This document shows, piece after piece, positions 13,901-26,587 of a stretch of DNA of 64,000 bases. The DNA is from Erythrophleum ivorense (lineage: Eukaryota; Streptophyta; Magnoliopsida; Fabales; Fabaceae). Below the pieces are notes generated by a model. It had not been told where the DNA came from, made no database searches, and saw only the letters and a list, made by a program, of their open reading frames with translations. The stretch is taken from the NCBI GenBank assembly GCA_026724425.1, contig JAIUCV010000653.1, forward strand, positions 186,001 to 250,000, in the 5' to 3' direction. Numbering within the stretch: position 1 is the stretch's first letter; each line of letters starts with the position of its first letter. The position numbers and the translations under genes were made by a program.

Positions 13901-15111
13901 TTAAAGCAAATGATTGCAATAATTACAGAAAAAGTAAAATAATCCACTAAATTTCCAGCTAACAGCAGGAAATACCAAAGCAGCTTACCCCCAAAGGCAA
14001 AAGATTTTTTTTTTCCATTAAAAAAAAAGGGAGAAATAAAAGAAAATAGAAAGTCGGAGTAATGTCGAGCAATCAACGCCAGAGTTTACGGAAATGCAGG
14101 TGATGACAAGGGAAAATGACTCTCAAAGACGTTTTAACATTATAATTGATGGAAAAAATAATAATTATAATAATTATAATAGCTGAAACGCTGTCGTTCG
14201 TCTTTGTTTTTCATCTGAGATGAAATATATTGTAGAGCCGACAGAGAAAGTCCCTATTCTAATTAACATTATGCGAATTTCTAAGATGAGATTTCGTAAG
14301 CTTATAGGCTGAAGTACTATAGAGCCTTTTTCCTTCGTGCCAATTCATTTGAAGGTCAGAATCCAAGCATCAAAAGAGCCAATATAATCGAAAGGTAGCT
14401 CCTCAAAACAAAATGTTTTAGCGGCATAGAAATTATTTCGTCTAACCTAATTCACGGTGATCCTATAAGTTGCAAGACAGAACAACATGAACGGTTATAG
14501 CCGAACACTCCCTCAACAAAGAACAAAGGAAAATTTTGTCTTCTCTTCCCCCCAAATTTTCTCACAACATCAAAAGCAGAAAGTAAAATATGAACAAATA
14601 AAAATATCTGGAACCTGGGCAACTTGCAATCCTTGGGCTGCCAGCGCCACTTGGTGTAGAAGATATCAGGTCTGCCATTCTCATTGCACCGAAAACCTTG
14701 ATCCAAGAAGGAACAATCAGTAGAATTATACAGCGGATAGCTCTCATCCCAAACCCAATTTCCATCAAAAACGTCACACCTATCACCATCTTGGTCGAGA
14801 AATTCGGGGCGTGAATCCCCAATCAATGATGAAGAAGAAGACAAGGATGAAGTATGCAATCCCAACAAAACAACTCCTCGAGAGTGTAGCCTCATGACAA
14901 TAGACCGGTAATCCAGGTAGAAGAAGCAGCCAATGAAGAGAGAACTGATCAAGAAGAAGCGAACTATTCCCAAAGAAGGTTCGAGTAGGCTAAAGCGCTT
15001 AAGCTTCTTTAACATGTCCAAGTGGGTCATTGTATCGCCAGAGTGCTGAGAAGCCGGCGTACTCCTAGGCCCGGCCTTAGTCATTTCCTCCGACGAAAAA
15101 CAAAAAAGCAT
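10968..15111 (-). CDS. Trichome birefringence-like (TBL) protein, polysaccharide O-acetyltransferase, four exons
   Basis: Golgi type II membrane protein of the TBL/DUF231 family, which O-acetylates cell-wall polysaccharides. Exons on the minus strand are 15111-14615, 13599-13210, 12720-12562 and 11328-10968. Splice sites are GT-AG, phases agree, and the product is 468 aa. A membrane anchor lies at about residues 47-66. The TBL domain starts at CDVFDGNWVWDESYPLY. The GDS esterase motif (FVGDSIGRNQ) is at residues 185-187, and the DxxH motif (DCSHWCLPG, residues 432-435) completes the predicted Ser-His-Asp active site. A TATATA sequence at 15153-15159 lies so close upstream that the second Met (15084, residue 10) may be the real start, giving 459 aa. 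The overall look recalls the TBL10/TBL11 group, but I cannot settle which polymer is acetylated. Confidence 0.92.
11331..11348. repeat. (CA)n microsatellite abutting the TBL exon 4 acceptor
   Basis: On the gene's sense strand this is a (GT)n run ending directly in CAG at 11331-11329, the acceptor of TBL exon 4. It occupies the place normally taken by the polypyrimidine tract. Confidence 0.85.
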
Positions 15112-17099
15112 TCAAGGGCGTGTTGGCAAAACGCACCAAGTGAAGAAGATGATATATAAACGTAGGGCAAGAGAGGGACAAGCGAATACAGGGATGAGCA
15201 GGAGAAGGTGGGTCCTGGAGCAAGAAGGCATTAATGGCAGAACCACTCTACTCTTTGCCTTTATGGATTCCTCTGCTAAATCAGTGAGTTGCGCGTTAAA
15301 AAGAAATTTATGAAATAGATGCGGCATTCAACACGTTGGGCAGCAGTAACTGTTGGTCTCGTGAAGATGAAGGAGCGATGGGATTTATTAGGAAGACTTG
15401 CAACTTGGAATAAAGGTACGGGATATAAGATGAACGGACGAAATCATAGCCTTCAATACACCAAAATCAAAAAAAGACAAATAGACAAACCCTTTATTCA
15501 TTTTGATAAAAGAAAAATAGACACTTTCTTTACCCGACAAAATTAGGAAAAAGCAATTTAGATTCGCCTTAAAAACCCAGAAAAAAATTTAACGCAAAAA
15601 AGAAAAAATCCATCACAATTGGAGAAGACGTTCTTTAGCGTAACAGAAAATTGTGTCGTACTGTTGTGTTCGCCAAAATAGGGGAGAGAGAGAGATTCTG
15701 CTGTATAATCAAAACAGTGAAAATAACTGAAAAAAAAAAGAAAGAAAAATTAAAAAAGTTTTTTTAATACAATAATGATGAAATTAAGAAAACAACCAAA
15801 ACGACAAAATATGTTTTTTTTAGTAAAAAATATTTGTTAAAAAGAATAATTTTATACTCTTTTCAACTTAAAATATAAATTATTTTTAATAGATTCATAT
15901 TTTAAAAAAAATTAATTATATTTTTAAATTTTTAAAATATTATTATGTCTTCTTAATCGTATCCTATAGTCAATATAACGGTTGTCTTTAAATAAAAAAT
16001 TTTTAATACAGCTATTACTATTAAATAAAGAGTATTATAAACAAAAAAAAAATAATTATTATCAAGTGACTTATATTTTATATTAAAATTTTTTTTAAAT
16101 AATTTATATTTTGAAGTGAAGAGAGTATTTTGAAGGAGATTAATCTCAGTGGGAAATACTTGTGGAAAAAAAAAAACAAAAAACAAAACCAGAATGTAGA
16201 GAAACGCTTGAATTATGATAACGATTTTGAAAGAAAAAGCTCACGCTTATCTCTTCCCATCTTCAAAGTTCAAATAGACAAAGATGCTGAGCTGAGTAGG
16301 CAAGAGCTGACTTTACGCCTGGCTTGGCCAATGGGGTGTGCTACCAGAATGTCACGTAAGCAATATGGTGGACCCCATACAAGAAAAATGGTCCGTTACA
16401 ATTTGTACTCTCTCTCTCAACTCGGTCATCTTCGCTCCCTCACATCACATGCTGCTTGAGAAAAAAGTTTCGTTTCAGAGCTCGTTCGGGTTCGTAATCA
16501 AGAGAGCGGAGAACCTTCCAATTGGTTATTTGATTTTTTCTTTTTCAGTAACGTCGCAAGTCCATTCATTAATAATGAGACTCGATTTTTATTTTCATAT
16601 GATTGTGACATCATTTTATCCTTGTGGAGGGAAAATTTATAATACCATAACACAGCAATTAGATGCCGATATAAGGCAGGCGGTGAAATTCTATCACCCT
16701 TTCACTTGATTTGTAGCTACATACATGCCTCACCTAAATATATTGTATCAGGAGGCTCGTGATGATAATTCTATCCTGTCATATAAATCATGATAATTTG
16801 AATGTTAAGATAAGATACTGACGTTTGATATGCCATTTTGTGATAAGAAAGGCCATTTAAGATAATATCATGATATTATATCTTAAAAAGGGATGTTGTT
16901 TCGCCATCGTCAAAATATAAAGTATTATCTTATAACAATTAAAATATTTTGTAACTGTATATCCTAAGGTAAATTAAAAAAAGTTTTTTTATAATTATGA
17001 TTCTTTTGATAATTAACTTCACAATAAAATTTATTTATAAAAAAAGTAATAAACATGTAAAAATATAATATATAAATTATTTAAAAATATATATGATAT
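15112..17099. other. Gene-free stretch upstream of TBL
   Basis: The proximal part should be the TBL promoter, with TATATA at 15153-15159 on the minus strand. The rest is AT-rich with poly-A tracts near 15585, 15730 and 16165. The open frame at 16338-16709 has no recognisable family. No RNA gene is seen. Confidence 0.5.
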
Positions 17100-18899
17100 T
17101 TTTTTAGAATAAAAAATGGGACTAGAGTCCATTAAACAACCAACTAGTTAGTTACAAATGAAATGAGGGATAGCAATTCTCTTCACATTAGAATCTAAAC
17201 CAGGAAAACAATTAGTAGGTGGTTCCAAAAGTTTTTAAAAGCTAAGAAGAAGATGATGAGCTTGATTGATGAGCCAATTACCACTACCATTTGACTCTTT
17301 GGAAATGTGGTCGACATTAATGAGCCAATTGTGATGTTTGAGGTTTTTGATATCTGAAACTAAATTGCAACACAGATGTCTATGATCACATCCTTTAATC
17401 AATAGATTAATGGCCATAAGAGAGTTAGCTTCCACCATCACCATTTCAAGGTGCTTTTCCCAAGTAAGTCCCAAATCAAGGAGAATTCCCTAAAGCTTTG
17501 CAATTGTGATTGTGCAAAAAAATGTATTACAATTGAGTATAAACTCAAGTTGCAAGCAAAACCTTTTAACTAATCACTAAAGGCATTTTTGAGCAAACCA
17601 CCACATAATGCAAAGCCAAAACTATTCATAAAGTCAACATTAAGCTTCACTCATCCCACATGAGAGAACTTTTAATTAATCAAAGTTTCAATATTGGTAG
17701 CCCTAGTGTCAATAAGAGACTCTTGTAACTTTAAATCCTCCTATTTTAGACACAAGTGCATTAGTTCACTAGGCAACCTGTTTGTGTTAGAAAAAGTTTT
17801 TTCAATTTTAGTGGTTCAAATAATCTAATAAACATAACCAAAGACATATTCCAAGGGATGTGGCTAATAGTGTTGTTAGCCATTTTACTATTAGAGTTCT
17901 ATAAAAACTACTTGTGACTAGTAAGGCTGACGAAAGTGTCTTAATGAGAATGCTGGACAACCAATTTTCAAAGTGAGGTGGCATAGTCATAATCTTTTAA
18001 ACAATGCATAACAGCTACAACCTCATTGGAGCTAAAAACACAAGTTAGGTTATTGGATAACCTACACTTACACAAATAAGCATTCATAAATGAGGCACTA
18101 TTGGGCAACAAGCATGAGAAAGCAATGAAGTTTTTCAAGTACTGGCCGCTTTCAAATGTACTCCCATACCCTTTTTGACAAGTTGGTATTAAGATTGGAC
18201 AGGATAGTATACACAGGCTTCCTGGTGAAGACCCCATTTTGTTTTTTCCTCCAAACCATGACATCAATAGTAGCATGTAGGTAAGGAGGGAAAATGGTAG
18301 CAATGATACCTTTGATCAAAGGAGAAAGGATGAGGTCAAGCACCTCCCAATTCTAAGAACAAGTAGTAGAGACAAAATCACTAACCTTCATATTTATAAC
18401 CTACTTATAATCAATACCATTAGAATAGTTTAGGATGGGAACTAGAAGAGGGGTCCATTTATCAACTCAGAAATTCATAGATTTTTCATTATCAATAACC
18501 CAAGCTATTTTCGTAGAAAACCATTTCCAAAATTTCATCACACCTCACTAAGTATTAAAGGCTAGTGCTCTTTTCTCAACACATAGTAAAACCTCTTATC
18601 CATATTTATATTTGCATCTTAAAACTTTTACCCAAACAGAATTTGGTTTATTGATGAGGCTTTGGTAGAGCTTCATAATGAAAGTCTTATTTTTATGTTG
18701 TTAGCTACTTCACCCTAAGATCATCCAAAGTCTTCGATTTACAAACTTTGTTCTAAGAAACAAAATGTATACATTTCTCACTGTCATTGAACCCTTGTAA
18801 GAACCTACTGCAAATTTGCTCAAGCTCAATATAGATATATTTAGGAAAAAGCATGTTTTGTATAGAATATGATGAAAAAGCTATGAGAACAACTTGAAC

Positions 18900-18904
18900 A
18901 AAAG
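18900..18904. repeat. Left target-site duplication AAAAG of the array
   Basis: AAAAG at 18900-18904 and again at 21167-21171 flank the array. Joining the LINE at this point with one copy gives an uninterrupted frame through reverse transcriptase, reading GCNTFVQVVLIAFSSYSIQ on the minus strand. Confidence 0.85.
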
Positions 18905-21166
18905 TGTAAAGTCCCACATAGGATAAGGAAACCCTGAGTTAAGGCCTTATAAGTGGGAGAGAAACTCTCCCCACCAGCGATGCATTTTTCTTTGGATTGA
19001 GAAGGAACAAAACCCCACCAGGTAGTGTGTCGAGTGTCGTAACGGGGACAATATCCCTAGAGGCTCTATGGGGAATTGGTATCAAAGTCGGCCTAACTAC
19101 ATGTGCAACCTGAGGACGGATTGGCCCCAAGGGAGGTGGAATGTAAAGTCTCACATCGAGTAGGGAGATCTTGGGCTAAGGTCTTTTAAGTAGGAGCAAA
19201 ACTCTCCCCACCAGTTATGCATTTTTCCTTGGATTGGGGAGGAACAAAACCTCACCAGGCAATGTGTCAAGTGCCATAACGGGGACAGTATCGCTAGAGG
19301 TTTTGTAGGAAATTAGTATCAGAGTTGGCTTAACCACATGTACAATCCAAGAACAGGTTGGCCCCAAAGGGGTGTAATGTAAAGTCCCACATCGGGTAGG
19401 AAGATCCTGGGTTAAGACCTTATAAGTGGGAATGAAACTCTCCCCACTAGCGACACATTTTTTCTTAGATTAAGAAGGAACAAAACCCTACTAGGCAGTG
19501 TGTCAGGTGCCGTAACGGGGACAATATTGCTAGAGGCTTTGTGAGAAATTGGTATCAGAGCCGGCCTAATCACATGTGCAACCTAAGGACTAGTTGGGCC
19601 CAAAGGGGTGGAATATAAAGTCCCACATTGGGTAGAGAGACCTTAGGTTAAGACCTTATAAGTGGAAACAAAATTCTCTCCACCAGTAATATGTTTTTCC
19701 TTGGACTGGAGAGGAACAAAATCCTACCAGGCAATGTGCCAAGTGCCGTAATGGGAACAATATCATTGAAGGTTCTGTGAAGAATTTGTATCAGAGCCAG
19801 TCTAACCACATATGCAACACGAAGACGGGTTGGTTCCAAAGGGGGTAGAATGTAAAGTCTCACATCAAGCAGGGAGACCCTGGGTTAAGGCCTTATAAGT
19901 GGGAGCAAAACTCTCCCCATCAATGATATGTTTTTCCTTGAATTGGGGAGGAATAAAATCCTACAAAGCAGTGTGTCAAGTGCCGTAACAGGGGCAATAT
20001 CGTTGGAGGCTCTATAGGGAATTACTATTAGAGTCGACCTAACTACATGTACAACCCGAGGACAGTTGGCTCCAAGGGAGGTGGAATATAAAGTCTTACT
20101 CAGATATGGAGACCCTGGGTTAAGGCCTTATAAGTGAAAGCGAAACTCTCCCTACCAACGACGCGTTTTTCTTATATTAGGGAGGAACAAAATCCCACCA
20201 GGTAGTATGTCAGGTGCCATAACGGGGATAATATCGCTGGAGGAATTGGTATTAGAGCCGGCCTAGCCATATGTGCAACCCGAGGATGGGTTGGCTTCAA
20301 GGGGTGGAATGTAAAGTCTCACATCAGGTAAGGAAACCCTGAGTTAAGGCCTTATAAGTGGGAGCGAAACTCTCCCTACCAGCGATACATTTTCCCTTGG
20401 ATTGGAGAGGAACAAAACCCTACCAGGCAGTGTGCCGAGTGTTGTAATAGGGACAATATCGCTGGAGGTTCTATAGGAAATTGGTATCAGAGCTGACTTA
20501 ACTACATGTGCAACCTAAGGACGGGTTGGTCCCAAGAGGAGTAGAATGTAAAGTCCCACATCAGGTAGGGAGATATTGGTTAAGGGTTTATAAGTGGGAG
20601 CGAAATTCTCCCAACTAACAACGTGTTTTCCCTTGAATTAGGGAGGAACAAAACCCCACCAGACAGTGTGTCTGATGCCTTAACGAGGACAATATCACTG
20701 GAGGCTCTGTAGAAAATTAGTATCAGAGTTGGTCTAACCACATATATAACCCAATGACGGGTTGACCCTAAGGGGGTAGAATATAAAGTCCCACATCAGG
20801 TAAGGAGACCCTAGGCTAAGGCCTTATAAGTGGGAGCAAAACTCTCCCCACCAACAATATGTTTTCCCTTGAATTGGGGAGGAACAAAACCCCACCAGAC
20901 AGTGTACCAAGTGCTGTAATAGGGATAATATCGCTGGAGGCTCTGTGGAGAATTAGTATCAGGCCAGCCTAACCACATGTACAACCCAAAGATGGGTTGG
21001 GCCCAAGGAGGGTGAAATATAAAATCCCATATCAGATAGAGAGACCCTGGATGTGGGGTTTTGTTCCTTCCTAATCCAAGGGAAAACGTGTTGCTGGTGG
21101 AGAGAGTTTCGCTCCCACTTATAAGGCATTAACCCAAGGTCTCCTTACCCATTGTGGAACTTTACA
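18905..21166 (+). mobile_element. Tandem array of about 236-bp TRIM-like (LTR + PBS) units nested in the LINE
   Basis: Ten head-to-tail units start with TGTAAAG or TATAAAG at 18905, 19142, 19378, 19614, 19851, 20087, 20310, 20547, 20782 and 21018. Spacing is 235-237, except one of 223. Each full unit has an LTR-like part of about 172 bp, then a copy or decayed copy of TGGTATCAGAGC (the initiator-tRNA-Met primer-binding site; perfect at 19550-19561), about 50 bp, and a purine-rich run (AAGGGGTGGAA-like) before the next unit. The tenth unit breaks off at about 21055 and is followed by a partial inverted copy to 21166. The whole is flanked by AAAAG at 18900-18904 and 21167-21171. This fits a TRIM-type miniature LTR retrotransposon that became tandem. 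The LTR-like part does not end in CA before the primer site, which is a caveat. Confidence 0.8.
21057..21166 (-). repeat. Inverted partial LTR unit closing the array
   Basis: About 110 bp are the reverse complement of the first part of the 236-bp unit, ending CTTTACA, the mirror of the array's left edge TGTAAAG. The last direct unit is cut at about 21055, directly against it. Confidence 0.85.
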
Positions 21167-24100
21167 AAAAGTATTACAGCCAATAATGTTGAGTAACTTC
21201 CCCTTCCAATAAGAGAGATGACATTGAACTTTATCAAGGATAAAAACAAAGCAACCACGTGAGAGACGCTTGTGTAAAAGGAGAACTCTTAGTATTTACT
21301 AAGATCACTTATAAAAGCTACTCCAAAAACCTAGCTATGCTAAGAAGCATAAAAATAGTGCACATTTTTTTAGCAATAAATGTGTCATACACTCTTTCAT
21401 AACAATTACCTATTTAAGAAAAGTTTTGGGAAATAAAATTAAGTCATCTACAAAAAAAAAGATAAGTTAAAAAAGGGCTATTTTTAGAGAGTTTTAGCCA
21501 TTTCTATAATTTATTCCTAATAACAACATGAATAATATGGCAAGATGTTCCATGCAATGAATAAAAAGAGAAAGAGAGAGGAGGTCAACCTATATCACAC
21601 CCTTGTTAGGTTAAAATTCTTGGAGGGTTTATTGCTACACAAAACTTGCATACTATAATTTGAAACACAACTCATGATAAGGGAAGCCAAATTAGGGTTT
21701 AAACTAATTTTCTCAATAGTGTTTTTCAAGAAACCCCATTCAAGTAAGTTGTAAGCCTTCTCAAGATCCACTTTCATCACCATCCATCCTTTCTTGCCTT
21801 TTTTTAGTATGCATATAGTGAATAACTTTTTAAGCCAAGATAATGTTGTTGCTACTTTGCCTTCCTAGAATAAAACTACATTGGTTGGGAGAAGTCAATT
21901 TATCAATACCATGTTATACAAAGAAATAGGAAAAAAAATCTTTAAATAACTTGGGATAAGCATAATGTGCATTTGATTGATCTATCTGATGAGATATGGA
22001 TTACAAAACACTCATTTGACAAAACTACAAACAAATCACCAATAGTAGTCCTTCAGCTTTTGAAGAAAACAACTTGTAACCCATCAAGCCCTGATGCCTT
22101 AAAATTGCTCATGCTAAAAATCACTTATTTAATTTCTAGATTTGTGACCTTTTTATGGGTAAAAACCACTTATAAGGAGATAAAATAAGAAAACCATTGA
22201 GAATATTATTACCACGCAAAAGAAAATCATCCTTGGTATATAGTAGACAATAGAAGTTAACAGCCATATTTTTCTAACTCTCTTGGTTGGTAATCTGATG
22301 CTCAGAATCATCTTGTAAAGTTTCAATAAATTTTTTTCTTATGAATGCTAGTGGAAGCATGAAAAAACTTGGTGTTTCAACCACCTTGCTTAAGCTAATT
22401 GCATATGATTTTTTGAAACCAAATTAATTCCTCTTGAGAAAGAGTTTTTTCATACTCCATGCAAAGTTGTTTTTCAAGCTTAATTAAAAAAAGGTTATGG
22501 CTAAGAACCCTTTTTTCATCAATACCACAAAGATGAAGCAAGATAGAGTTTGAAAAAAATATTACCAATAGTCTTTTTATTCCACTTTGTGGCATTCCTA
22601 GCTAAATTTGTCAAACCATTGACCTAATATTTATCTTGCTAATTATCTTTCACTATATCATTGAAAAAGTCTTCAAAAAGCCAAGTTGTATTAAAGCAAA
22701 AAAACTTAAGACCTTTTTGTTGAGTACTCAAGGAAATAAAAGAAATATGAATAGGTTGGTGATCTAAACTGTTCGTCGAAAGATGGAAAACTTAAGCTTG
22801 TGAGAAGGAAAGTCTCTAGCGAGTGTTGCAAAATGCCCAATTAATTTTTTCTTTAATGTCTCCCTTCTCCCACATAAATTTGGAACCTTTAAATTTCAAA
22901 TCCATTAGGTTAGAAAAGTCAATGCAATCATCAAAAGACTTCATAAAATATATATTAAAGTCCTATCTACTCTTATCAAAAGCTGATAAATAGACATTAA
23001 AATCACCACAAACTAGCTAAGGATTAATCATATTAAAAGAAAGGTTTTTTAGTGCATCCCATAATTTTAAACATCTGCTAAGATGGGTGTTTATACAAAC
23101 ACTAATAAAAGAAAGCTTTTTCTAGTATTTCTTATCATAACATTATAGTGAATAAATTAAACTTGAGTAATTCACGTTCAAAACCTTATTATCCTACAAA
23201 AGCTAAATATTATTGCAAAACCAATGGCTTCCACGTAAATCCAATTGGTGGAACTCAATCTATGAACTATCTTGTCAACCTTAAAACCATTGATCCTAGG
23301 CTCAATCAAGACAAGAAAAGAAAGAATAAACATTTGAAATAAATCTTTAATACAAAAAAGGCTGTTTTTACACCAGCCCTTTGCAATTCAAACAAACTAA
23401 CTCCGTCTAAAAACCATTGGGGAGGAAAAAGGTAAAAACACATTACAAATTATTCAAATACATATTGGTAGCTCCATAAGTTTCTAAGTGGTCACTGTCG
23501 TTATTCGTCACCGTTCATTGGACCTATTTGATGCCTCTCAAGATTTCTCGAGTCAAGAGATTTGAAAGATTTAAAAAGAAGTACATGAATTAAAAAAAAG
23601 ATCTACTATAACATCCTAAAATTAGGATTTTAATTAATTTAATATTAGGTAAATTAAATAAAAATATTTAATTAATAATTACATGGAACAATATGAGATT
23701 TTTTTGAGTTTCAAGTACAAGGGAAAATTGAGAAATTTACTAAAAATATAATAAATTTTTATGCTGTCAATTAGGAATTTAATAGAAATTATTAAAAAAA
23801 TTTAGAAATTATTTATAAATGATTAAATAATAGGATATTAAATAATAAATAATTAAAAAAATTTCAATGAATTCCCTAGACTTTTAGGACTTAAAAAATA
23901 TATAAAAATTATTTACAAAATAAAAATATTCAGGAGGAAATAATAGGTCAAAAATAATTATTAAAAATTTAAAATAAAAATATATAATTTTCACTAAGGG
24001 ACAAATATATAATTTTTTCAAAAATATAAAATGTGATGCCTGAATCGCAAAACTTAAAAGAAGTTACAGATTTGGATCATACAATTAAAGAAAAGAAAAG

Positions 24101-24421
24101 AGAATGAAGGAAGAAAAATAATAATAATTTCTTAAAGGTATTGAAAATATAAATTAAAATTACTAATATAAAATTTTATATGAGCATAACTATTTCAAAG
24201 AATTAAGAGAATTAAAATACTTTTCATATAAAATAAAGTATTATATTCTAATTTGAGTTAATTTAATATGTAAAAAGAATATAATATAATATATATGTAA
24301 TACCTTAACGCCGCATATATAAAAGTTCAGAAAGATATACATATATGTTATCTATGTCTTGTAGTGTATATAATAATATGAATAATACAAATGTACCAGA
24401 AATAAAAAATGGAGTGACTTC

Positions 24422-24741
24422 GGGCCTGTTTGAAACTGTTCTGTAGAACAATTTTTTTGTTTTCAAAAACAAAAAAACAAAAAAATCTGTTTGATAATGT
24501 GTTTTTAATGAAGTGTTTTAGAAAACAAAAAAATAAAATTTTGTTTTCAAAAACAAAAAATTCAAAATACTTTTTAAGTGTTTTGTAATTTTTGTTCTAC
24601 AGAATCAGATAAAAAATAAAAAATAATTATTTTTTAAAATAATGATTCAAACAAATTTTTTAATTTTTTTATTCTCAAAAATTTATTCTTAAAAACATAT
24701 GTTTTGAAAATATTAAAACAAAAATAGTTTCAAACAGACCC
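24422..24741. mobile_element. MITE with GGGCCTGTTTGAAAC terminal inverted repeats
   Basis: A 320-bp element starts GGGCCTGTTTGAAAC and ends GTTTCAAACAGACCC, with TTC on both sides (24419-24421 and 24742-24744) as a possible 3-bp target duplication. The interior is AT-rich with long subterminal complementarity. A related copy in the opposite orientation lies at about 33372-33683. It is absent from the corresponding position in the second copy of the surrounding repeat. No coding capacity. Confidence 0.75.
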
Positions 24742-26486
24742 TTCGTATGCACAGCTCGCATACCACGTTAGATACGCAATTAAAAGGAACCATAATTTCT
24801 CCGCAAGACCTGGCAGGCATATAGGTAATACGTCAACAAATCACCATCCCTCCGCACGCGTCTCAATTTCAGACCTCAAAACGTGGTCACCGTCGCCATT
24901 TGGCAATTAATGAGCGTAAAATCTCCTTATCAGTCGTCCTTTCTCCTCGTTTGAGCATCAGAGAAGAGAAGGAGGAAAGAGTGACAACGCGAGAGAAGCC
25001 GAAACTGAGTGGTACGAGAGACAGGGAGCAGAAATAATGAGAGGGGGAGAGACGTGAGGTGAGATATTGAAAAACAATGAATGATCGAATGTGAAAGAGA
25101 GAGAAGGATACGACACAAAAATAGGGGAAAAGGGCGACTTGAAAAGAATTGAGGTAAGAATATAATTTTGCTTACCTATATAAAATTAGTTTATATTCTT
25201 TTAAACATTATATTTTAATATCTTTTTTATATTCTTTAAAATTCAAGAAAAATTACTAATTTAAATTTAAGTTAAGATTTTTTTATAATTATAATTATAA
25301 TAAAAATAATTTAATATTTTATTATAAAATGAGAATAATTTAAAAATTTATTATTATATTTTTGGTATGTTTAAGTTAAAGATTATTATAATTTTTAGTG
25401 TATTTAATTTATGATTTTTTAGTTGTTTTTATAAATTTTTTTGGAACATTATATATTTAATTCATGTAATATGTTATTCAATTTTTGAATAAAGAGATAT
25501 TTTAGATCTTATGTATAAATGACAAAAAAATAAATTATTTTTATGTATGGATGATTGTAATGTTAAAATACATATGAATGCTTGAATTCAAAATAATTTT
25601 TAAACATAGATGATTTTATCACTAAAAATATTTTGATATGGACATGACATGAATTTAATTAAGACACCAAAGACATTAGAAGATATGATAAATAAATAAA
25701 GATGTTTTATTAGAATTTATATTAAACAGTTAATGATTTTCTATACTAATTTTAAGAATATGTATAATAATATTTTGTGAATTATCTATTTATAATTTAT
25801 GTTTTCATTTATTCATTGTGATTCATACTCCTGTTAACTACTTATTCTTTATGTTATAAGAAATAACTAGTACTCAGTATAATATACGACTTTATCTAAT
25901 TTAATATTATGTAAATTAAATAAAAAATATTTAGTTAATAATTACATGGAACAATATGAGATTTTTTTAAGTTTCAAGTACAAGAAAAAAATTGAGATAT
26001 TTACTAGTAATGTAATAAAATTTTATGAGGTCAATTAAGAATTTAATAAAAATTATTAAAATTGTTGAAGAATTATTTTTAAATTATTAAATAATAGGTA
26101 ATTAAATAATAAATAATTAAAAAGTACAGTAAATTCTCAAGACTTTTAGGACCTTAGAAATATAAAAAAAAAGTTATTTAAAAATAAAAATATTTAAGAA
26201 AAAATAATAGTTCAAAATATACTTGTTAAAAATATAAGATAAAAATATTTAATTTTTACAAAGGGGCAAAAGATATAATTTTTTCAAAAAAAAAAAAGTG
26301 ATTTCTGGAATTGCAAAACTTAAGGGAAATTAGAGATTTGGATCATACAATTTAAAAAAAAAAAAAAGAAAATGAAAGAACAAAAATAATAATAATTTTT
26401 TAAAGGCATTGAAAATATAAATTAAAATTATTGATATAAAATTTTATATGAGCATAATTAAGAGAATCAAACTATTTTTCATATAA

Positions 26487-26587
26487 GTGGCTTTGTGCCT
26501 CAGAGGCATATATCCCTTTACCTGTTGGCAGAAGGTTGGGGGTCTAACTTCTACTCCTCCATTTACTTCTATTGTAATAAAAAAAAA
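26487..26587 (+). mobile_element. SINE-like insertion with 14-bp target duplication
   Basis: About 100 bp starting GTGGCTTTGTGCC, with a possible degenerate RNA polymerase III B-box around GGGGGTCTAACTTC and an A-rich tail, is flanked by TATTTTTCATATAA (26473-26486) and TATTTTTCATGTAA (26588-26601). The matching place in the first repeat copy (about 24222-24240) has the uninterrupted flank, so it is a natural empty site. The short length suggests a 5'-truncated tRNA-derived SINE. The family is not identified. Confidence 0.65.

Larger units (their letters stand above)
17100..23420 (-). mobile_element. Decayed L1-type LINE ORF2 (endonuclease, reverse transcriptase, zinc finger, RNase H)
   Basis: A plant L1-like non-LTR retrotransposon ORF2 reads along the minus strand with many stops and shifts. 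In order: an endonuclease start resembling LNCKGL near 23400; endonuclease signatures IEPRINGFKVDKIVHRL near 23280 and a SxDHxPI-like end near 22770; reverse transcriptase with KVDLEKAYNLLEW at about 21745-21783 and the catalytic FVDD box at about 21441-21456; then KYLGVLL and YWKGKLLNIIG just before 21172. The frame resumes beyond a nested insertion at 18899 with LIAFSSYSIQ. A Cys/His zf-RVT-like stretch lies at 17968-18303, and an RNase H-like end (MVMVEANSLMAINLL, then HISKESNGSGNWL) at 17235-17474. Typical order and spacing make the assignment firm. The element is dead. Confidence 0.9.

Noticed and set aside
16338..16709. 123-codon open frame upstream of the TBL gene
   Set aside because: No family resemblance, overlaps another frame of similar length, and composition is like the flanking spacer.
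19500..19620. Possible 5S-rRNA-containing TRIM (Cassandra type)
   Set aside because: The LTR-like part of the units shows no 5S internal control region that I can recognise, although the primer-binding site is the same type.
18939..19863. Two similar 71-codon frames on the minus strand beginning MRLYI
   Set aside because: They are the same phase of two 236-bp array units, so their similarity reflects the tandem repeat and not a gene family.
18905..21166. CRISPR-like array because of regular spacing
   Set aside because: Units are 236 bp with no short-repeat/unique-spacer pattern, carry a primer-binding site, and the genome is plant nuclear.
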